NCBI RefSeq assembly: GCF_004153545.1
Contig: NZ_SDVA01000013.1
Location: 1-64,000, forward strand
Direction of reading: 5' to 3'
DNA length: 64,000 bases
DNA from: Serinicoccus sediminis
Lineage (GTDB): Bacteria > Actinomycetota > Actinomycetes > Actinomycetales > Dermatophilaceae
Below the pieces are notes generated by a model that was given only the letters and a program-made list of their open reading frames with translations, was not told the origin of the DNA and did not search any database. Positions 41,792 to 51,640 of this stretch are shown here, piece by piece; the first letter of the stretch is position 1; each line of letters begins with the position of its first letter. The position numbers and the translations under genes were made by a program.

Positions 41792-44700
41792 GCCGATGTA
41801 GTGCGGGACCGCTCGGCCGTCCGCTGCGTCCGCGGCGCCGCGGCCGACCCGGTGCTCGGTCCAGCGCCCGGTCACCGGCTCGGTATGGCTGACGAGCACG
41901 ACCGCCCGGCCACCGCCCACCCGGTCCAACAGGCCGCCCAGGGCCCGCTGCGCCGTCGCGTCGTCGAGGTGCGCCGCCGGCTCGTCGAGCAGGACGACCG
42001 GCCGCCCCGAGAGCAGCGCCCGGGCCAGCGCGAGCCGGCTCCGCTCGCCGCCGGACAGCCCGGTCAGCGGGGTGTCGAGGCCCTGCGGCAGCGTGCCGAA
42101 CCACCCGCCCAGGTCGACCGCCTCGACGGCGTCCAGCAGCTGCTCGTCGGTGGCGCCCGGTGCCGCGAGGGCGAGGTTGGCGCGCACCGACCCGGCGAAG
42201 GCGTGCGGCTCGTCGTCGACGACGGCCATCAGCGCTCGGGTCTGCTCCACGTCCAGGGCGCGCACGTCCGAGCCGCACCGGCACCCTTGATCCGCGTCCA
42301 CGCCGGCCAGCAGGTAGTCCCCGCCACTCGGGTCGAGGTGGCGCGCGAGCACGGCGAGCGCGGTCGACTTGCCGGCGCCGTTGGGTCCGCTGAGGCGGAT
42401 GCGGTCGCCCGGCTCCACGACGAGGTCCAGCAGGTGCAGGTCGGGCACGCCAGCGCCCGGCACCCAGCGGGCCGACGCCTCGCGCAGCTCCAGCACGGGC
42501 GGTGCGGCCGGCACCGGGGCGGTGCCCCGGCCGGCGACGGCCGGCTCCTGACCGACGAGCGCGTCCAGGCGTGCCGCCGCCGACCGGGCGCGGGCGCGGG
42601 CACCCTCCACCTCCGGCAGGCCGGCCCGGGCGTCGGCCAGCGCGAGCGGCACCAGCGCGACGAGCGCGGCGTAGGGCCCGCTCAGCGTCCCCTCCGCCCG
42701 CGCACCCCAGACGAGCAGGCCCACGAGCGTCGCGGTGGCGGCCACGACCACCCACGTGGCGGCGAGCCCGGCGGCCCGGGCCCGGGTGAGCCGGGCCTCG
42801 CTGCGTCGCTGCGCCCCCTCCGCCCGCAGGACCGGGGTGAGCAGCTGACGGTGCCCACCGGCGGTCCCGGCGACGGCCTGGACCGCGAGCAGGTTCGCCA
42901 CCAGGGCGGTGACCCGGTCCCGGACCTCGCCGCGCTGCGCCACGGCGGCGTCCTGCGCGGGGCGCTCCACGGCATACCCGAGGACGGCGAGGAGGGCGAC
43001 GACCAGACCACCGGCGGCCACGACCAGACCGGCGGCCGGCAGGTGCCAGCCCGCGATGACCGCCCCGACGAGGGTGGCGAGGAGGGTGGACCAGGCGGGC
43101 ACGCTCACCCGCACGTGCTCGTCGACGACGTCCTCGAGGTCGCGGGCGGCGGCGGTGAGCACCTGCCCCCGGCTGCGTCGCCCCAGCCGGGCGGGGGTGA
43201 GCGGGGTGAGCGCGGCGTAGAGGTCGGCCCGCCGCCGGGACAGGTCGTCGAGGGCCACGTCGTGGCTGACCACCCGCTCGGCGTAGCGGAACACCGGCCG
43301 GAAGATGCCGAACGCGCGCACCCCGACGATCGCCACGAGCAGGGTCAGCACGACGGGCATGGTCGAGGCCTGCACGATGAGCCACCCCGAGGTCGCGGTC
43401 AGCGCCACCCCGCAGCCGACCGACGCACCGCCGAGGAGGCAGGCCAGCGCGAGCCCGCGGCGGCCGCGCGGGGTGCGCAGGGGCGCGACCTCGCCGGGGC
43501 GGTGACCGTTCGTCGGCTCCTGGTCAGCCCCGGTCGGGTGGGGTGCCGCGACCGGGTCGGTCGGACGGCCCTCCTGCGGAGCCGGGGTCGCAACGGTCGG
43601 CCCACCCCGATGGCCGGCCTGCTGAGCCGGCGTCGCTGCGGCGTCGAGGCGCCACCGGTCGTCGGCGAGCGCGGCCAGGTAGCAGTCGTGGGTCACGACG
43701 ACGAGCCGCCGGGTGTGGGCGAGCCCGGTGATGACCTGGTGCAGGACGGGTATGCCGTCCACCGCCACGTTGGCCGTCGGCTCGTCCAGCAGGAGCAGCG
43801 GCGCCGGGGAGAGGGTGGCGCGGGCGAGGGCGAGCCGGGCCCGCTGACCGGCCGACAGGCCGAACCCGTCGTCCCCGAGCCGGGTGTCCAGCCCGTGCCG
43901 GTCGGCCAGCTGCGCCCACAGCCCGACCTCGGTCAGCGCCGCGGTCATCGCGGAGTCGGTCGCGTCCGGGGCGGCGGTCGCGAGGTTGTCGCGCACGGTG
44001 CCCGGCAGCAGCAGCGGCCGCTGCGTCGCCAGGTGCGCCGCGGGGGCGCTGACCGTCCCGGACGCGGGGGTGCGCAGCCCGGCGAGCAGCTCCAGCACCG
44101 TCGTCTTGCCGGCCCCGCTGGGCCCGGTCAGCACGGTCAGGCCGGGCTCGGACGACGTCGCGAGGGTGAGCCCGTCCAGGGTGCGGACCCGGCCGGGGTG
44201 GGCGTAGGACACCCCGCCGAGGCCGATCGACCCCCCGGCCGGTGTCGCCGGACGGGCACCACGGGCACCACGGGCCTCCCCCAGCACCCCGTCGTCGGCC
44301 AGTTCCTGCAGCACCTGCGCCCCGTCGGCGGCGTTGTGGAACTCGGCGCCGACCCGGCGGACCGGCCAGTACGCCTCGGGCGCCAGCAGGATCGCGGTGA
44401 GCCCGACGACGAGGTCCATCCCGCCGTGCGCCAGCCGCAGCCCGACCGCCACCGCCACCATCGCCACCGAGATCGTCGCCAGCAGCTCCAGTGCGGCCGT
44501 CGACAGGAAGGCCGTCCGCAGCGTGGCGACGCTCGCCCGCCGGTGCCGCTCCCCGACCTCGCGCACCACGTCCACCTGCGCCCGCGCCCGCCCGTAGGCC
44601 ACCAGCGTCGGCAGGCCCCGCATCACGTCGAGGAAGTGCCCGGCCAGCAGCTCCATCGCACCCCACCGCCGCGCCGTCTCGTCACGCGTGTGCATGCCGA

Positions 44701-45220
44701 TGAGCGCCGCGAAGACCGGCAGCAGCGGCAGCGTCAGCACGACGATGAGCGCGCTCCACGGGTCCACCACCAGGAGGGCGACCAGCGCCAGCGCCGGCAC
44801 CACGGCCGCGGTGACGAGCGCGGGGAGGTAGCGGGCGACATACGGCTCGAGGGCGGAGACCCCGTCGGTGGCGCGGGTCAGCGCGACCTCGGTGCCCGGC
44901 CGCCCCTCCACCGGCCGTGCCAGCCAGTGCCGCAGCAACGCCTCCCGCACGATCCCGACCACGCGCAGCCCGGCGCGTCGGGCCACGAGCTCGCCCGCGC
45001 CGGCGAGCAGCCCGCGCATCACCAGCAGCGCGACCAGCCAGGCGAGGTATGCCGTGAGCTCCTCGCGCTCGCCCCGCACCACCGCGCCGACGACGAGGGC
45101 GAGGGTCACCGCCTGCGCGATCGCGACGACCCCCGAGAGGACGCCGACCACGGACAGCGAGGCCACCGGGCCGCGGGTCGCCGGGAGGGCCCGCAGCAGG
45201 GCGGGGTCGAAGGGCCGCAC
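41789..45220 (-). CDS. cydDC: Fused CydD-CydC ABC exporter
   Basis: This encodes 1143 residues: two complete half-transporters in one chain. Each has six membrane helices and an ATPase. Half one has [23 protein letters not shown] and [11 protein letters not shown]. Half two has [23 protein letters not shown] and [13 protein letters not shown] linker of about 60 residues rich in Pro/Thr/Gly joins them. CydDC exports cysteine/glutathione (and may handle haem) and is needed for assembly of cytochrome bd. It follows cydB by 27 bases. The GTG start has no strong SD. Confidence 0.93.
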   Translation of the reverse strand: MRPFDPALLRALPATRGPVASLSVVGVLSGVVAIAQAVTLALVVGAVVRGEREELTAYLAWLVALLVMRGLLAGAGELVARRAGLRVVGIVREALLRHWLARPVEGRPGTEVALTRATDGVSALEPYVARYLPALVTAAVVPALALVALLVVDPWSALIVVLTLPLLPVFAALIGMHTRDETARRWGAMELLAGHFLDVMRGLPTLVAYGRARAQVDVVREVGERHRRASVATLRTAFLSTAALELLATISVAMVAVAVGLRLAHGGMDLVVGLTAILLAPEAYWPVRRVGAEFHNAADGAQVLQELADDGVLGEARGARGARPATPAGGSIGLGGVSYAHPGRVRTLDGLTLATSSEPGLTVLTGPSGAGKTTVLELLAGLRTPASGTVSAPAAHLATQRPLLLPGTVRDNLATAAPDATDSAMTAALTEVGLWAQLADRHGLDTRLGDDGFGLSAGQRARLALARATLSPAPLLLLDEPTANVAVDGIPVLHQVITGLAHTRRLVVVTHDCYLAALADDRWRLDAAATPAQQAGHRGGPTVATPAPQEGRPTDPVAAPHPTGADQEPTNGHRPGEVAPLRTPRGRRGLALACLLGGASVGCGVALTATSGWLIVQASTMPVVLTLLVAIVGVRAFGIFRPVFRYAERVVSHDVALDDLSRRRADLYAALTPLTPARLGRRSRGQVLTAAARDLEDVVDEHVRVSVPAWSTLLATLVGAVIAGWHLPAAGLVVAAGGLVVALLAVLGYAVERPAQDAAVAQRGEVRDRVTALVANLLAVQAVAGTAGGHRQLLTPVLRAEGAQRRSEARLTRARAAGLAATWVVVAATATLVGLLVWGARAEGTLSGPYAALVALVPLALADARAGLPEVEGARARARSAAARLDALVGQEPAVAGRGTAPVPAAPPVLELREASARWVPGAGVPDLHLLDLVVEPGDRIRLSGPNGAGKSTALAVLARHLDPSGGDYLLAGVDADQGCRCGSDVRALDVEQTRALMAVVDDEPHAFAGSVRANLALAAPGATDEQLLDAVEAVDLGGWFGTLPQGLDTPLTGLSGGERSRLALARALLSGRPVVLLDEPAAHLDDATAQRALGGLLDRVGGGRAVVLVSHTEPVTGRWTEHRVGRGAADAADGRAVPHYIG

Positions 45221-45247
45221 GCGGCTCAGCGTTCCTGGGCGCCCACG

Positions 45248-46327
45248 TCAGCGACCCGCCCCGGCCCGGTCGCCGTTGTCGACGACCGCCGCGTGGTGGA
45301 CCTCGGTCGGGATGTGGTGGCCGGACACCCGCTTGCGGAACGCCCAGTAGCTCCAGGCGGTGTAGAGCAGCATGATCGGCGTGAAGACCAGCGCCACGAC
45401 CGTCATGATGCCGAGCGTCTTCTGGCTGGAGCTGGCGTTCTCCGCGGTGAGCGACCAGGCCGGGTCGAGGCTGGAGGGCATGACGTCGGGGAAGAGCGCG
45501 AGGAAGAGCGAGGCGGTCGCCAGCCCGATGGCGACGAAGGTGCCGGTGAAGGCCCAGCCCTCGCGGCCCCGGGCCGCCATGAGCAGGCCCCCGACCAGGC
45601 CGGCCGCGGCCACCCCGGCGACCAGCCAGGAGGCGGTCGTCCCGGTCCGCAGGTGCAGGATGCCCAGCCACAGGACCGCCAGCACGGCGCTCGCGGCCCC
45701 GAGCCGCAGCGCCAGCGCGCGGGCGTCGTGGCGCAGCTGCCCGTCGGTCTTGAGCGCGACGAAGAGGGCGCCGTGGGTGAGGAAGAGGGTGAGCGTGGTC
45801 AGCCCGCCCAGCAGGGCCACCGGTCCGAGGAGGTTCCAGAAGCCGCCGACGTACTCCATGTCGGCGTCGATCGGCACCCCGAGCACGATGTTGGTGAAGG
45901 CGACGCCCCACAGCAGCGCCGGGACGAACGACCCGACGACGACCATGGCGTCCATCCGGGCCCGCCAGGCGGGGGAGTCGACCTTGCCGCGGTACTCCAG
46001 CCCGACCCCGCGCAGGATGAGCCCGACGAGGATGAGCAGCAGCGGCAGGTAGAACCCGGAGAAGAGGGTGGCGTACCAGTGCGGGAAGGCCGCGAAGATC
46101 GCCCCGCCCGCGGTGAGCAGCCAGACCTCGTTGCCGTCCCAGAACGGGCCGATGGCCGAGAGCATCTGCCGCTTGCGCGTCTCGCCGGTGTGCGGGGTCT
46201 CGCCCTCGGTCTCGTCGCGGCCCAGGACCGGCAGCAGCATGCCGACCCCGTAGTCGAAGCCCTCGAGGCAGAAGTAGCCGATCCACAGGACGGCGATGAG
46301 GATGAACCAGATCGTGGTGAGTTCCAT
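45248..46327 (-). CDS. cydB: Cytochrome bd oxidase subunit II
   Basis: This encodes 359 residues with about nine membrane helices. The subunit II pattern is clear at WFILIAVLWIGYFCLEGFDYGVGMLLP and IGPFWDGNEVWLLTAGGAIFAAFP. With CydA it forms the high-affinity quinol oxidase that works at low oxygen. AAGGA precedes the ATG. It lies 19 bases after cydA. Confidence 0.95.
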   Translation of the reverse strand: MELTTIWFILIAVLWIGYFCLEGFDYGVGMLLPVLGRDETEGETPHTGETRKRQMLSAIGPFWDGNEVWLLTAGGAIFAAFPHWYATLFSGFYLPLLLILVGLILRGVGLEYRGKVDSPAWRARMDAMVVVGSFVPALLWGVAFTNIVLGVPIDADMEYVGGFWNLLGPVALLGGLTTLTLFLTHGALFVALKTDGQLRHDARALALRLGAASAVLAVLWLGILHLRTGTTASWLVAGVAAAGLVGGLLMAARGREGWAFTGTFVAIGLATASLFLALFPDVMPSSLDPAWSLTAENASSSQKTLGIMTVVALVFTPIMLLYTAWSYWAFRKRVSGHHIPTEVHHAAVVDNGDRAGAGR

Positions 46328-46346
46328 GGCAGTCCTTCTCGCGGTC

Positions 46347-47810
46347 TCAGTAGGTGAAGACGAAGGCGTCGTCGTCGTCGCGGTGGCGTGGGTCGTAGGA
46401 GGCGTCCTCGGGGACCTGCTCGGCGCCGGCCCGGCCGTAGCGGAGCAGGAGACCGACCTCGACGACGGCGAGTGCGCCGTAGAGGAGGGTGAAGACGGTC
46501 ATCGAGGTCAGCACCTCGCCCGCGGTGGTGCCCGGGGAGACGCCGGTCTGCGTCGTCATGAGCCCCATGACCAGCCAGGGCTGGCGGCCCATCTCGGTGA
46601 ACACCCACCCGAAGGTGTTGGCGAGCAGCGGCAGCAGCAGCACCGCGAGCCCGGCCCAGGCCCACAGCGGGTGGCTCATCCGGGTCTCCTCGGTCTCGCT
46701 GCCCCGCCCGCGCAGCACCCACAGGACGGCGGCCGCGATCGCCATGGCGGCGAAGCCCAGGCCCATCATGAGCCGGAAGCTCCAGTAGGTGACCGGGATG
46801 ACCGGGCGGTAGTCCTCGGCGGCGGTCAGCTCGGACCCGGCGTAGGTGAGCTCGTAGCGGTCCTGGATATGGTCGATGCCCTCGACGGCGCCCTCGAGGC
46901 TGCCGGTGGCCAGGTAGGACAGCAGCTTCGGCACGGTGAGCGCCCAGACCTCCTCGCTCCCGTCGAGGGTGCCGACGGTGATGATCGAGAAGGGGGCGCC
47001 CTCACCCTCCGGGACGTCCTCGTAGAGCGCCTCGGCGGCGGCCATCTTCATCGGCTGCACCTCGGTCATCACCTTGCCCTGCACGTCGCCGGTGACGATG
47101 ACGCCGAGTGAGGCGACGAGGACGGTGACCGCGCCGAGCTTGGCGGCCTTGCGGTACATCGGCTTGTCCGTCGCCGGGGTCGCCTTCCGGGCCAGGTGCC
47201 ACATCGCGAAGGTGAGGACGAAGGCGCCACCGGTCATGTAGGCGGCGGTGACGACGTGCGGGTAGGCGACGAGCTGCACCGGGTTGTTGAGCACGGCCAG
47301 GAAGTCGGTGAGCTCGGCGCGGCCGGTCTCCGGGTTGAGCTCGTAGCCGACCGGGTTCTGCATGAAGGAGTTGGCCGCCAGGATGAAGTAGGCCGACAGC
47401 AGCGTCCCGATGTGCACCAGCCAGATCGCGGCGGCGTGCAGCTTCTCCGGGATCCGGCCCCACCCAAAGATCCACAGGCCGAGGAAGGTCGACTCGAGGA
47501 AGAAGGCCAGCAGCGCCTCGATGGCGAGCGGGGCGCCGAAGATGTCACCGACGAAGCGCGAGTAGTCCGACCAGTTCATCCCGAACTGGAACTCCTGGAC
47601 GATGCCGGTGACCAGGCCCAGCGCGAAGTTGATGGTGAAGAGCTTGCCGTAGAACTTCGTCAGCCGCAGCCACCGCGGGTCCCGGGTGCGCATCCACTGC
47701 GTCTGCATGATGGCGACGAGCAGGCTGAGCCCGATCGTGATCGGCACGAAGAAGTAGTGGTAGACGGTCGTGATGCCGAACTGCCACCGGGCCAGGTCGA
47801 GTGCCTCCAC
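46347..47810 (-). CDS. cydA: Cytochrome bd oxidase subunit I
   Basis: This encodes 487 residues. LARWQFGITTVYHYFFVPITIGLS carries the haem-ligand His region. GMNWSDYSRFVGDIFGAPLAIEAL follows, and the quinol site has GRQPWLV. The Q-loop is the short type common in Gram-positives. It binds three haems and oxidises menaquinol. GTG 47810 follows GGAGG. It heads cydA-cydB-cydDC; dyads lie over its promoter. Confidence 0.96.
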   Translation of the reverse strand: MEALDLARWQFGITTVYHYFFVPITIGLSLLVAIMQTQWMRTRDPRWLRLTKFYGKLFTINFALGLVTGIVQEFQFGMNWSDYSRFVGDIFGAPLAIEALLAFFLESTFLGLWIFGWGRIPEKLHAAAIWLVHIGTLLSAYFILAANSFMQNPVGYELNPETGRAELTDFLAVLNNPVQLVAYPHVVTAAYMTGGAFVLTFAMWHLARKATPATDKPMYRKAAKLGAVTVLVASLGVIVTGDVQGKVMTEVQPMKMAAAEALYEDVPEGEGAPFSIITVGTLDGSEEVWALTVPKLLSYLATGSLEGAVEGIDHIQDRYELTYAGSELTAAEDYRPVIPVTYWSFRLMMGLGFAAMAIAAAVLWVLRGRGSETEETRMSHPLWAWAGLAVLLLPLLANTFGWVFTEMGRQPWLVMGLMTTQTGVSPGTTAGEVLTSMTVFTLLYGALAVVEVGLLLRYGRAGAEQVPEDASYDPRHRDDDDAFVFTY

Positions 47811-47839
47811 GGGCGCCTCCAGTCTGCGCGGACGTCGAA

Positions 47840-47874
47840 CTACGTGACGTCGTAGATGCTACTCCTCGTCGTAG
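47840..47874 (-). promoter_or_regulatory. cydA promoter with CTAC/GTAG dyads
   Basis: CTACG-N6-CGTAG (47840-47855) and GTAG-ATG-CTAC (47852-47862) overlap, with one more GTAG at 47871-47874. The minus-strand -10 TAGCAT (47857-47862) lies within them. A dimeric repressor could bind here; BlaI-type sites have TAC/GTA dyads and a blaI-like gene is next door, but that match is only suggestive. Confidence 0.55.
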
Positions 47875-47883
47875 CGGGCGCGG

Positions 47884-48747
47884 TCACCAGGAGAGCGTGA
47901 GAAGGGTCACGGTGGTGGCGACGGGGAGGGCGAGCACGCCGGCGGCCAGGAGGGTGACGCCGATCCGGGTATGCCGTGGCGCCGGCGGCCGGCTGAGCAG
48001 CCGGACCCGGGCGGTGATCTCGGGGGTGGCGGCCGGGGCCATGGCCACGAGGGCCCGCGCGAGGTCGGTGTGCCCGGTGCGCTGCTCGGCGATGCGGTCC
48101 GCGAGCGCCTCGGTCAGCAGCTGCACCTCGGTCAGGGCGGCGGGCACCCGCAGGCCGGAGGGCACCGCCTCGTGCAGCACCGTGAACAGCTCGAGCAGCA
48201 GGTCGTGGCGGGCGTCGAGGTGGCCCTGCTCGTGCGCGAGGACGGCGCGCAGCTCGACGGTCCCGAGGCGGTCGAGGGCGGCACGGGTCAGGATGATGCG
48301 GTTCCCGCGCCCCGGGAGGCAGTAGGCGCTGGGGTTGCCCAGCGCCAGGACCGTGACGTCGGGCCGGGCGATGCCGGCGGCGTCACGGGCCAGGGTGTCG
48401 TCGAGGTGGTCCCCGACGAGGTCGATGAGCTCCCGGTGCTGGGCGCGGCGGCGGCGCAGGTCGGTGCCGACCCGGTGCCCCGCGGTGAGCAGCCGCACGA
48501 GCATGACGCCGGACACGACGAGCGCCAGGCCCAGGAGCAGCGGCTGGGACAGGCCGGTGGTGAGCACGGCCGTCGGTGCGGCCAGCAGCGCGCAGAGGGC
48601 ACCGGCCACGCTGATGGACTGCCAGAGCAGCAGACCCGGCCCGGGCATGCGGCGCAGCGCGGTCCACGAGGGCAGCACACGGGGGGCGAGGAGGACCAGG
48701 ACGAGGGCGAGGGCGACGACCGCGGCGGTCAGCAGCGGGCCGCCCAT
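47884..48747 (-). CDS. M56 (BlaR1-like) membrane metallopeptidase
   Basis: This encodes 287 residues. Three N-terminal membrane helices precede a catalytic loop with LAHEQGHLDARHD, giving HExxH. A final helix lies near the C-terminus. There is no external sensor domain, unlike BlaR1. Members cleave partner repressors of the BlaI/MecI type, and the BlaI-like gene ends 18 bases upstream. Confidence 0.88.
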   Translation of the reverse strand: MGGPLLTAAVVALALVLVLLAPRVLPSWTALRRMPGPGLLLWQSISVAGALCALLAAPTAVLTTGLSQPLLLGLALVVSGVMLVRLLTAGHRVGTDLRRRRAQHRELIDLVGDHLDDTLARDAAGIARPDVTVLALGNPSAYCLPGRGNRIILTRAALDRLGTVELRAVLAHEQGHLDARHDLLLELFTVLHEAVPSGLRVPAALTEVQLLTEALADRIAEQRTGHTDLARALVAMAPAATPEITARVRLLSRPPAPRHTRIGVTLLAAGVLALPVATTVTLLTLSW

Positions 48748-48765
48748 GGCTGCGGGGTGGTCGGC

Positions 48766-49158
48766 TCAGGCGCCGCGTCGACGCTCGACCTCGGCGAGCG
48801 CGGCCCGCAGGTCGTCGAGCTCGCCGGCGCTGGCGTCGTCCAGGAAGTGCAGCATGGCGGCCGTGCGGTCCGCCTTGACGGTGTCGAGGGCGGAGCGCAG
48901 CGCGGTCGCGGCGAGCTGCTCGCGGCTGGCGGCGGCGGAGTACTGCCATGCCCGCCCCTCGCGGGTCCGCTCGGCGATGCCCTTCTTGGCCAGCCGGTCC
49001 AGCACGGTCATGATGGTCGTGTAGGCCAGCTCCTTGTGGTGCTCCCGCCGCTCCAGCTGGTCCAGGACGTCCCGGACCGACAGGCCGGAGTCGTCGGACC
49101 AGAGGATCTCCATGACGGCGCGCTCCAGGTCGCCGAGGGAGGAACTGCGAAGGGGCAT
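48766..49158 (-). CDS. BlaI/MecI/CopY-family repressor
   Basis: This encodes 130 residues. The winged helix has LGDLERAVMEILWSDDSGLSVRDVLDQL and AYTTIMTVLDRLAKKGIAERTREGRAWQYSA, then a dimerisation tail. In this family a partner M56 peptidase cleaves or relieves the repressor. Targets are unknown; the pair lies just upstream of the cyd operon. Its promoter is leaderless and has no CTAC/GTAG dyad. Confidence 0.92.
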   Translation of the reverse strand: MPLRSSSLGDLERAVMEILWSDDSGLSVRDVLDQLERREHHKELAYTTIMTVLDRLAKKGIAERTREGRAWQYSAAASREQLAATALRSALDTVKADRTAAMLHFLDDASAGELDDLRAALAEVERRRGA

Positions 49159-49165
49159 GCTCGCG

Positions 49166-49171
49166 AGTTTA
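49166..49171 (-). promoter_or_regulatory. Leaderless -10 box (TAAACT) of blaI-like gene
   Basis: The minus-strand hexamer ends seven bases before ATG 49158. Repeat array 3 starts 33 bases further upstream. Confidence 0.6.
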
Positions 49172-49203
49172 CGCCCCCTCCCTGGGAGTCGCCCCTCGTT
49201 CCC

Positions 49204-49313
49204 GCACCGGACGCGTGCTCAGGCCGCACAGGACGCGTGCTCAGGCCGCACAGGACGCGTGCTCGGGCCGCACAGGACGCGTGGTCAGGTCGCACCGGAC
49301 GCGTGCTCGGGCC
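49204..49313. repeat. 22-bp tandem repeat, array 3 (five units)
   Basis: Units start at 49204, 49226, 49248, 49270 and 49292. Each begins GCAC(C/A)GGACGCG, as in array 1, but continues TG(C/G)TC(A/G)GG(C/T)C. It fills the gap between galE and the blaI-like promoter. Confidence 0.92.
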
Positions 49314-49331
49314 GGTCGCACCGGTATGCCG

Positions 49332-50348
49332 TCAGTCGGGGTAGCCCTGCGGGTTCGCCTGCTGCCACCGCCACGTGTCGGCGCACATGTCCTCCACCGA
49401 CCGGGTCGCCCGCCAGCCCAGCTCGGACTCCGCGAGCGAGGGGTCGGCATACGAGCTGGCGATGTCACCCGGCCGGCGCGCGACGACGTCGTACGGGATC
49501 TCCCGGCCGCTGGCCCGCTCGAACGCCGACACGAGCTCGAGCACGGAGGTGCCGCGTCCGGTGCCGAGGTTCCACACCGACAGCGGCCGGTCGTGCGTGC
49601 TGATCCACTCCAGCGCCGCGACGTGGCCCTCGGCGAGGTCCTCGACGTGGATGTAGTCGCGCACGCCGGTCCCGTCGACGGTGTCGTAGTCGTCGCCGAA
49701 GACCGAGAGCCGCTCTCGCCGCCCGACGGCGACCTGCGCGATGAACGGCATGAGGTTGTTGGGGATGTCGCTCGGGTCTTCGCCGATCCGCCCCGAGGGG
49801 TGCGCGCCGACCGGGTTGAAGTAGCGCAGCAGCGCCACCTTGAGCTGCGGGTAGGCGTGCGTCACGTCGCGCAGGATCTGCTCGTTCATGACCTTGGTCC
49901 AGCCGTAGGGGTTAGTCGCCGAGGTCGGCAGCCCCTCGGTCATCGGGACCGGCGCGTCCTCGCCGTAGACGGTGGCGCTCGAGGAGAAGACCAGGTGGGG
50001 GACACCGCGGTCGACCATCGCCTCGACGAGGCGCAGCGTGGCGCCGATGTTGTTGCGGTAGTAGTCGATCGGCTTCTCGACCGACTCACCCACCGCCTTG
50101 AACGCGGCGAAGTGGATCACCGCGTCGAAGGACTCCTGCGCCAGCAGCGAGTCGAGCTTGTCGCCGTCGGCGAGGTCGAAGGCGTGCACCGGCACGGGGA
50201 TGCCGGCCAGCTCCTCGAGGCGCGGGGTCACCGAGGGCTTGCTGTTGGAGAAGTCGTCGACGACGACGACCTCGTGCCCGGCGCGGGCCAGGGCGATGAC
50301 GGTGTGGGACCCGATGTAGCCGGCGCCGCCGGTGACGAGAACGCGCAT
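49332..50348 (-). CDS. galE: UDP-glucose 4-epimerase
   Basis: This encodes 338 residues. The NAD motif is TGGAGYIGSHT at the start. DDFSNS, the SSSATVYG block and the catalytic YGWTK (YxxxK) follow, then RYFNPVGAHPSG. It interconverts UDP-glucose and UDP-galactose. No other gal gene is adjacent, so the product probably feeds surface polysaccharide. CACGAT six bases before ATG may be a leaderless -10. Confidence 0.95.
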   Translation of the reverse strand: MRVLVTGGAGYIGSHTVIALARAGHEVVVVDDFSNSKPSVTPRLEELAGIPVPVHAFDLADGDKLDSLLAQESFDAVIHFAAFKAVGESVEKPIDYYRNNIGATLRLVEAMVDRGVPHLVFSSSATVYGEDAPVPMTEGLPTSATNPYGWTKVMNEQILRDVTHAYPQLKVALLRYFNPVGAHPSGRIGEDPSDIPNNLMPFIAQVAVGRRERLSVFGDDYDTVDGTGVRDYIHVEDLAEGHVAALEWISTHDRPLSVWNLGTGRGTSVLELVSAFERASGREIPYDVVARRPGDIASSYADPSLAESELGWRATRSVEDMCADTWRWQQANPQGYPD

Positions 50349-50423
50349 GGCGTCATCGTGTCAGACCGCCCAGCGGGTATGCCGTGACTCACCCGGTCCG
50401 TGGTTCCGCCCGCGGCGGACGGG

Positions 50424-51026
50424 TCAGGGACGCAGCAGACGGAGCCCGGGGCGCGCCTTGGGGTAGCCCGAGACCACGACGGAGCCGAACATCAGGTCGT
50501 GCACCGCCCGGCGCTGGTGGTCGCGCAGCGGCCAGAGGCTGTTGACCAGGAGGAAGAGGAAGCCGGTCAGGACGGCGAGGAACCACAGCGTCCCCGTGCG
50601 CAGCACCCCCACCACGCCGCCGAGACAGGTGCCGTCCTCGTCGCGCAGCACCTTCAGCCCCAGCACCGCCTTGCCGGGCGACTGGCCCCTCGACCCGTTG
50701 AGCCAGCCCAGGTAGCCGACCGCCCCGAACCACACCAACCCGGCGAGGTGCTCGAGCGGCGCGACGACGTCCGACAGCACGGCCAGAACCATGAGCAGCG
50801 CGAACGCGACGACGCCGTCGATCGTGGTGGCCGCCACCCGCTCCCCCCAGTCGGCGTAGCGCAGCCGCGGGGGAGGCGGCGGTGCGGGGGCCACGTCCTG
50901 CGGGCCCGCCGCGCTGGCGGCACCGGGGACGTAGGGGGGCAGCGGCGGGGCGGAGTCCCACGGCGCGGCGTCGGTGGGGCCGTCGGCCCGGCCGTGGTCG
51001 GGTGGCGGTGGGGGTGACCAGCTCAT
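50424..51026 (-). CDS. RDD family membrane protein
   Basis: This encodes 200 residues. A Pro-rich N-terminal tail (about 50 residues) is followed by the RDD domain: RYADWGERVAATTIDGVVAF, GRGQSPGKAVLGLKVL-like sequence (SRGQSPGKAVLGLKV) and RRAVHDLMFGSVVV. Three membrane helices are predicted. The role is unknown; some RDD proteins are Na+/H+ antiporters. GAGGAGG lies before the ATG. Confidence 0.9.
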   Translation of the reverse strand: MSWSPPPPPDHGRADGPTDAAPWDSAPPLPPYVPGAASAAGPQDVAPAPPPPPRLRYADWGERVAATTIDGVVAFALLMVLAVLSDVVAPLEHLAGLVWFGAVGYLGWLNGSRGQSPGKAVLGLKVLRDEDGTCLGGVVGVLRTGTLWFLAVLTGFLFLLVNSLWPLRDHQRRAVHDLMFGSVVVSGYPKARPGLRLLRP

Positions 51027-51099
51027 GCGACGCCTCCTCGGGGGTGAGGTCGAGGATAGAACGGCTCCCTGGACCCTGCTCGGGGTGGTGGCAGCGGCA

Positions 51100-51105
51100 T
51101 ACCCT
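51100..51105 (+). promoter_or_regulatory. Leaderless -10 box (TACCCT) of deaminase gene
   Basis: The hexamer ends seven bases before ATG 51113. It partly overlaps a GGCATACC octamer. Confidence 0.55.
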
Positions 51106-51112
51106 GACGGAC

Positions 51113-51604
51113 ATGGCCGAGCGCACGAGCATCTCCGAGACCGACCGGACCCACCTCCTCCGGGCCGTCGAGCTGGCCGAGGCCGCGGTCGACGCCGGCG
51201 ACGAGCCCTTCGGCTCGCTGCTCGTGTCGGCTGACGGCGAGGTGCTCCTCGAGGACCACAACCACGTGTCCGGCGGCGACCACACCCAGCACCCGGAGCT
51301 CGCGATCGCCCGGTGGGCGGCGCAGCACCTCTCGCCGCAGGAGCGCGCGGCGAGTACGGTCTACACCTCTGGCGAGCACTGCCCGATGTGCGCCGCCGCG
51401 CACGGCTGGGTGGGCCTGGGCCGCATCGTCTACGCCTCCTCCACCGAGCAGCTGACGAGGTGGGGCGCCGAGCTGGGGCGGCAGCCGGGCCCGGTCGCGC
51501 CGCTGCCCATCACCACCCTCGTCCCGGACGCCGTCGTCGCCGGCCCGGACGAGGAGCTCGCCGAGCGGGTCCGGGCGCTGCACGCCCGCAAGGCCGGGTC
51601 CTGA
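51113..51604 (+). CDS. Nucleoside/guanine deaminase-type CDA protein
   Basis: This encodes 163 residues. The cytidine deaminase fold has zinc-binding HPELAIARWA (H-x-E, with Glu as the proton shuttle) and TSGEHCPMCAAA (PCxxC). FGSLLVSADGEVLLEDHNHV matches guanine deaminase-like proteins. It is cytoplasmic and single-gene. The purine or pyrimidine substrate cannot be told from the sequence. Confidence 0.88.
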   Translation: MAERTSISETDRTHLLRAVELAEAAVDAGDEPFGSLLVSADGEVLLEDHNHVSGGDHTQHPELAIARWAAQHLSPQERAASTVYTSGEHCPMCAAAHGWVGLGRIVYASSTEQLTRWGAELGRQPGPVAPLPITTLVPDAVVAGPDEELAERVRALHARKAGS

Positions 51605-51640
51605 CGGGTATGCCGTGACGCGCGTCCTCGGTCCGCGCCA

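Noticed and set aside
41582-46357. A 1591-codon open frame on the plus strand
   Set aside because: It lies opposite cydDC and cydB and has the Arg/Gly/Pro/His-rich composition of an antisense shadow in high-GC DNA. The minus-strand frames carry real motifs.
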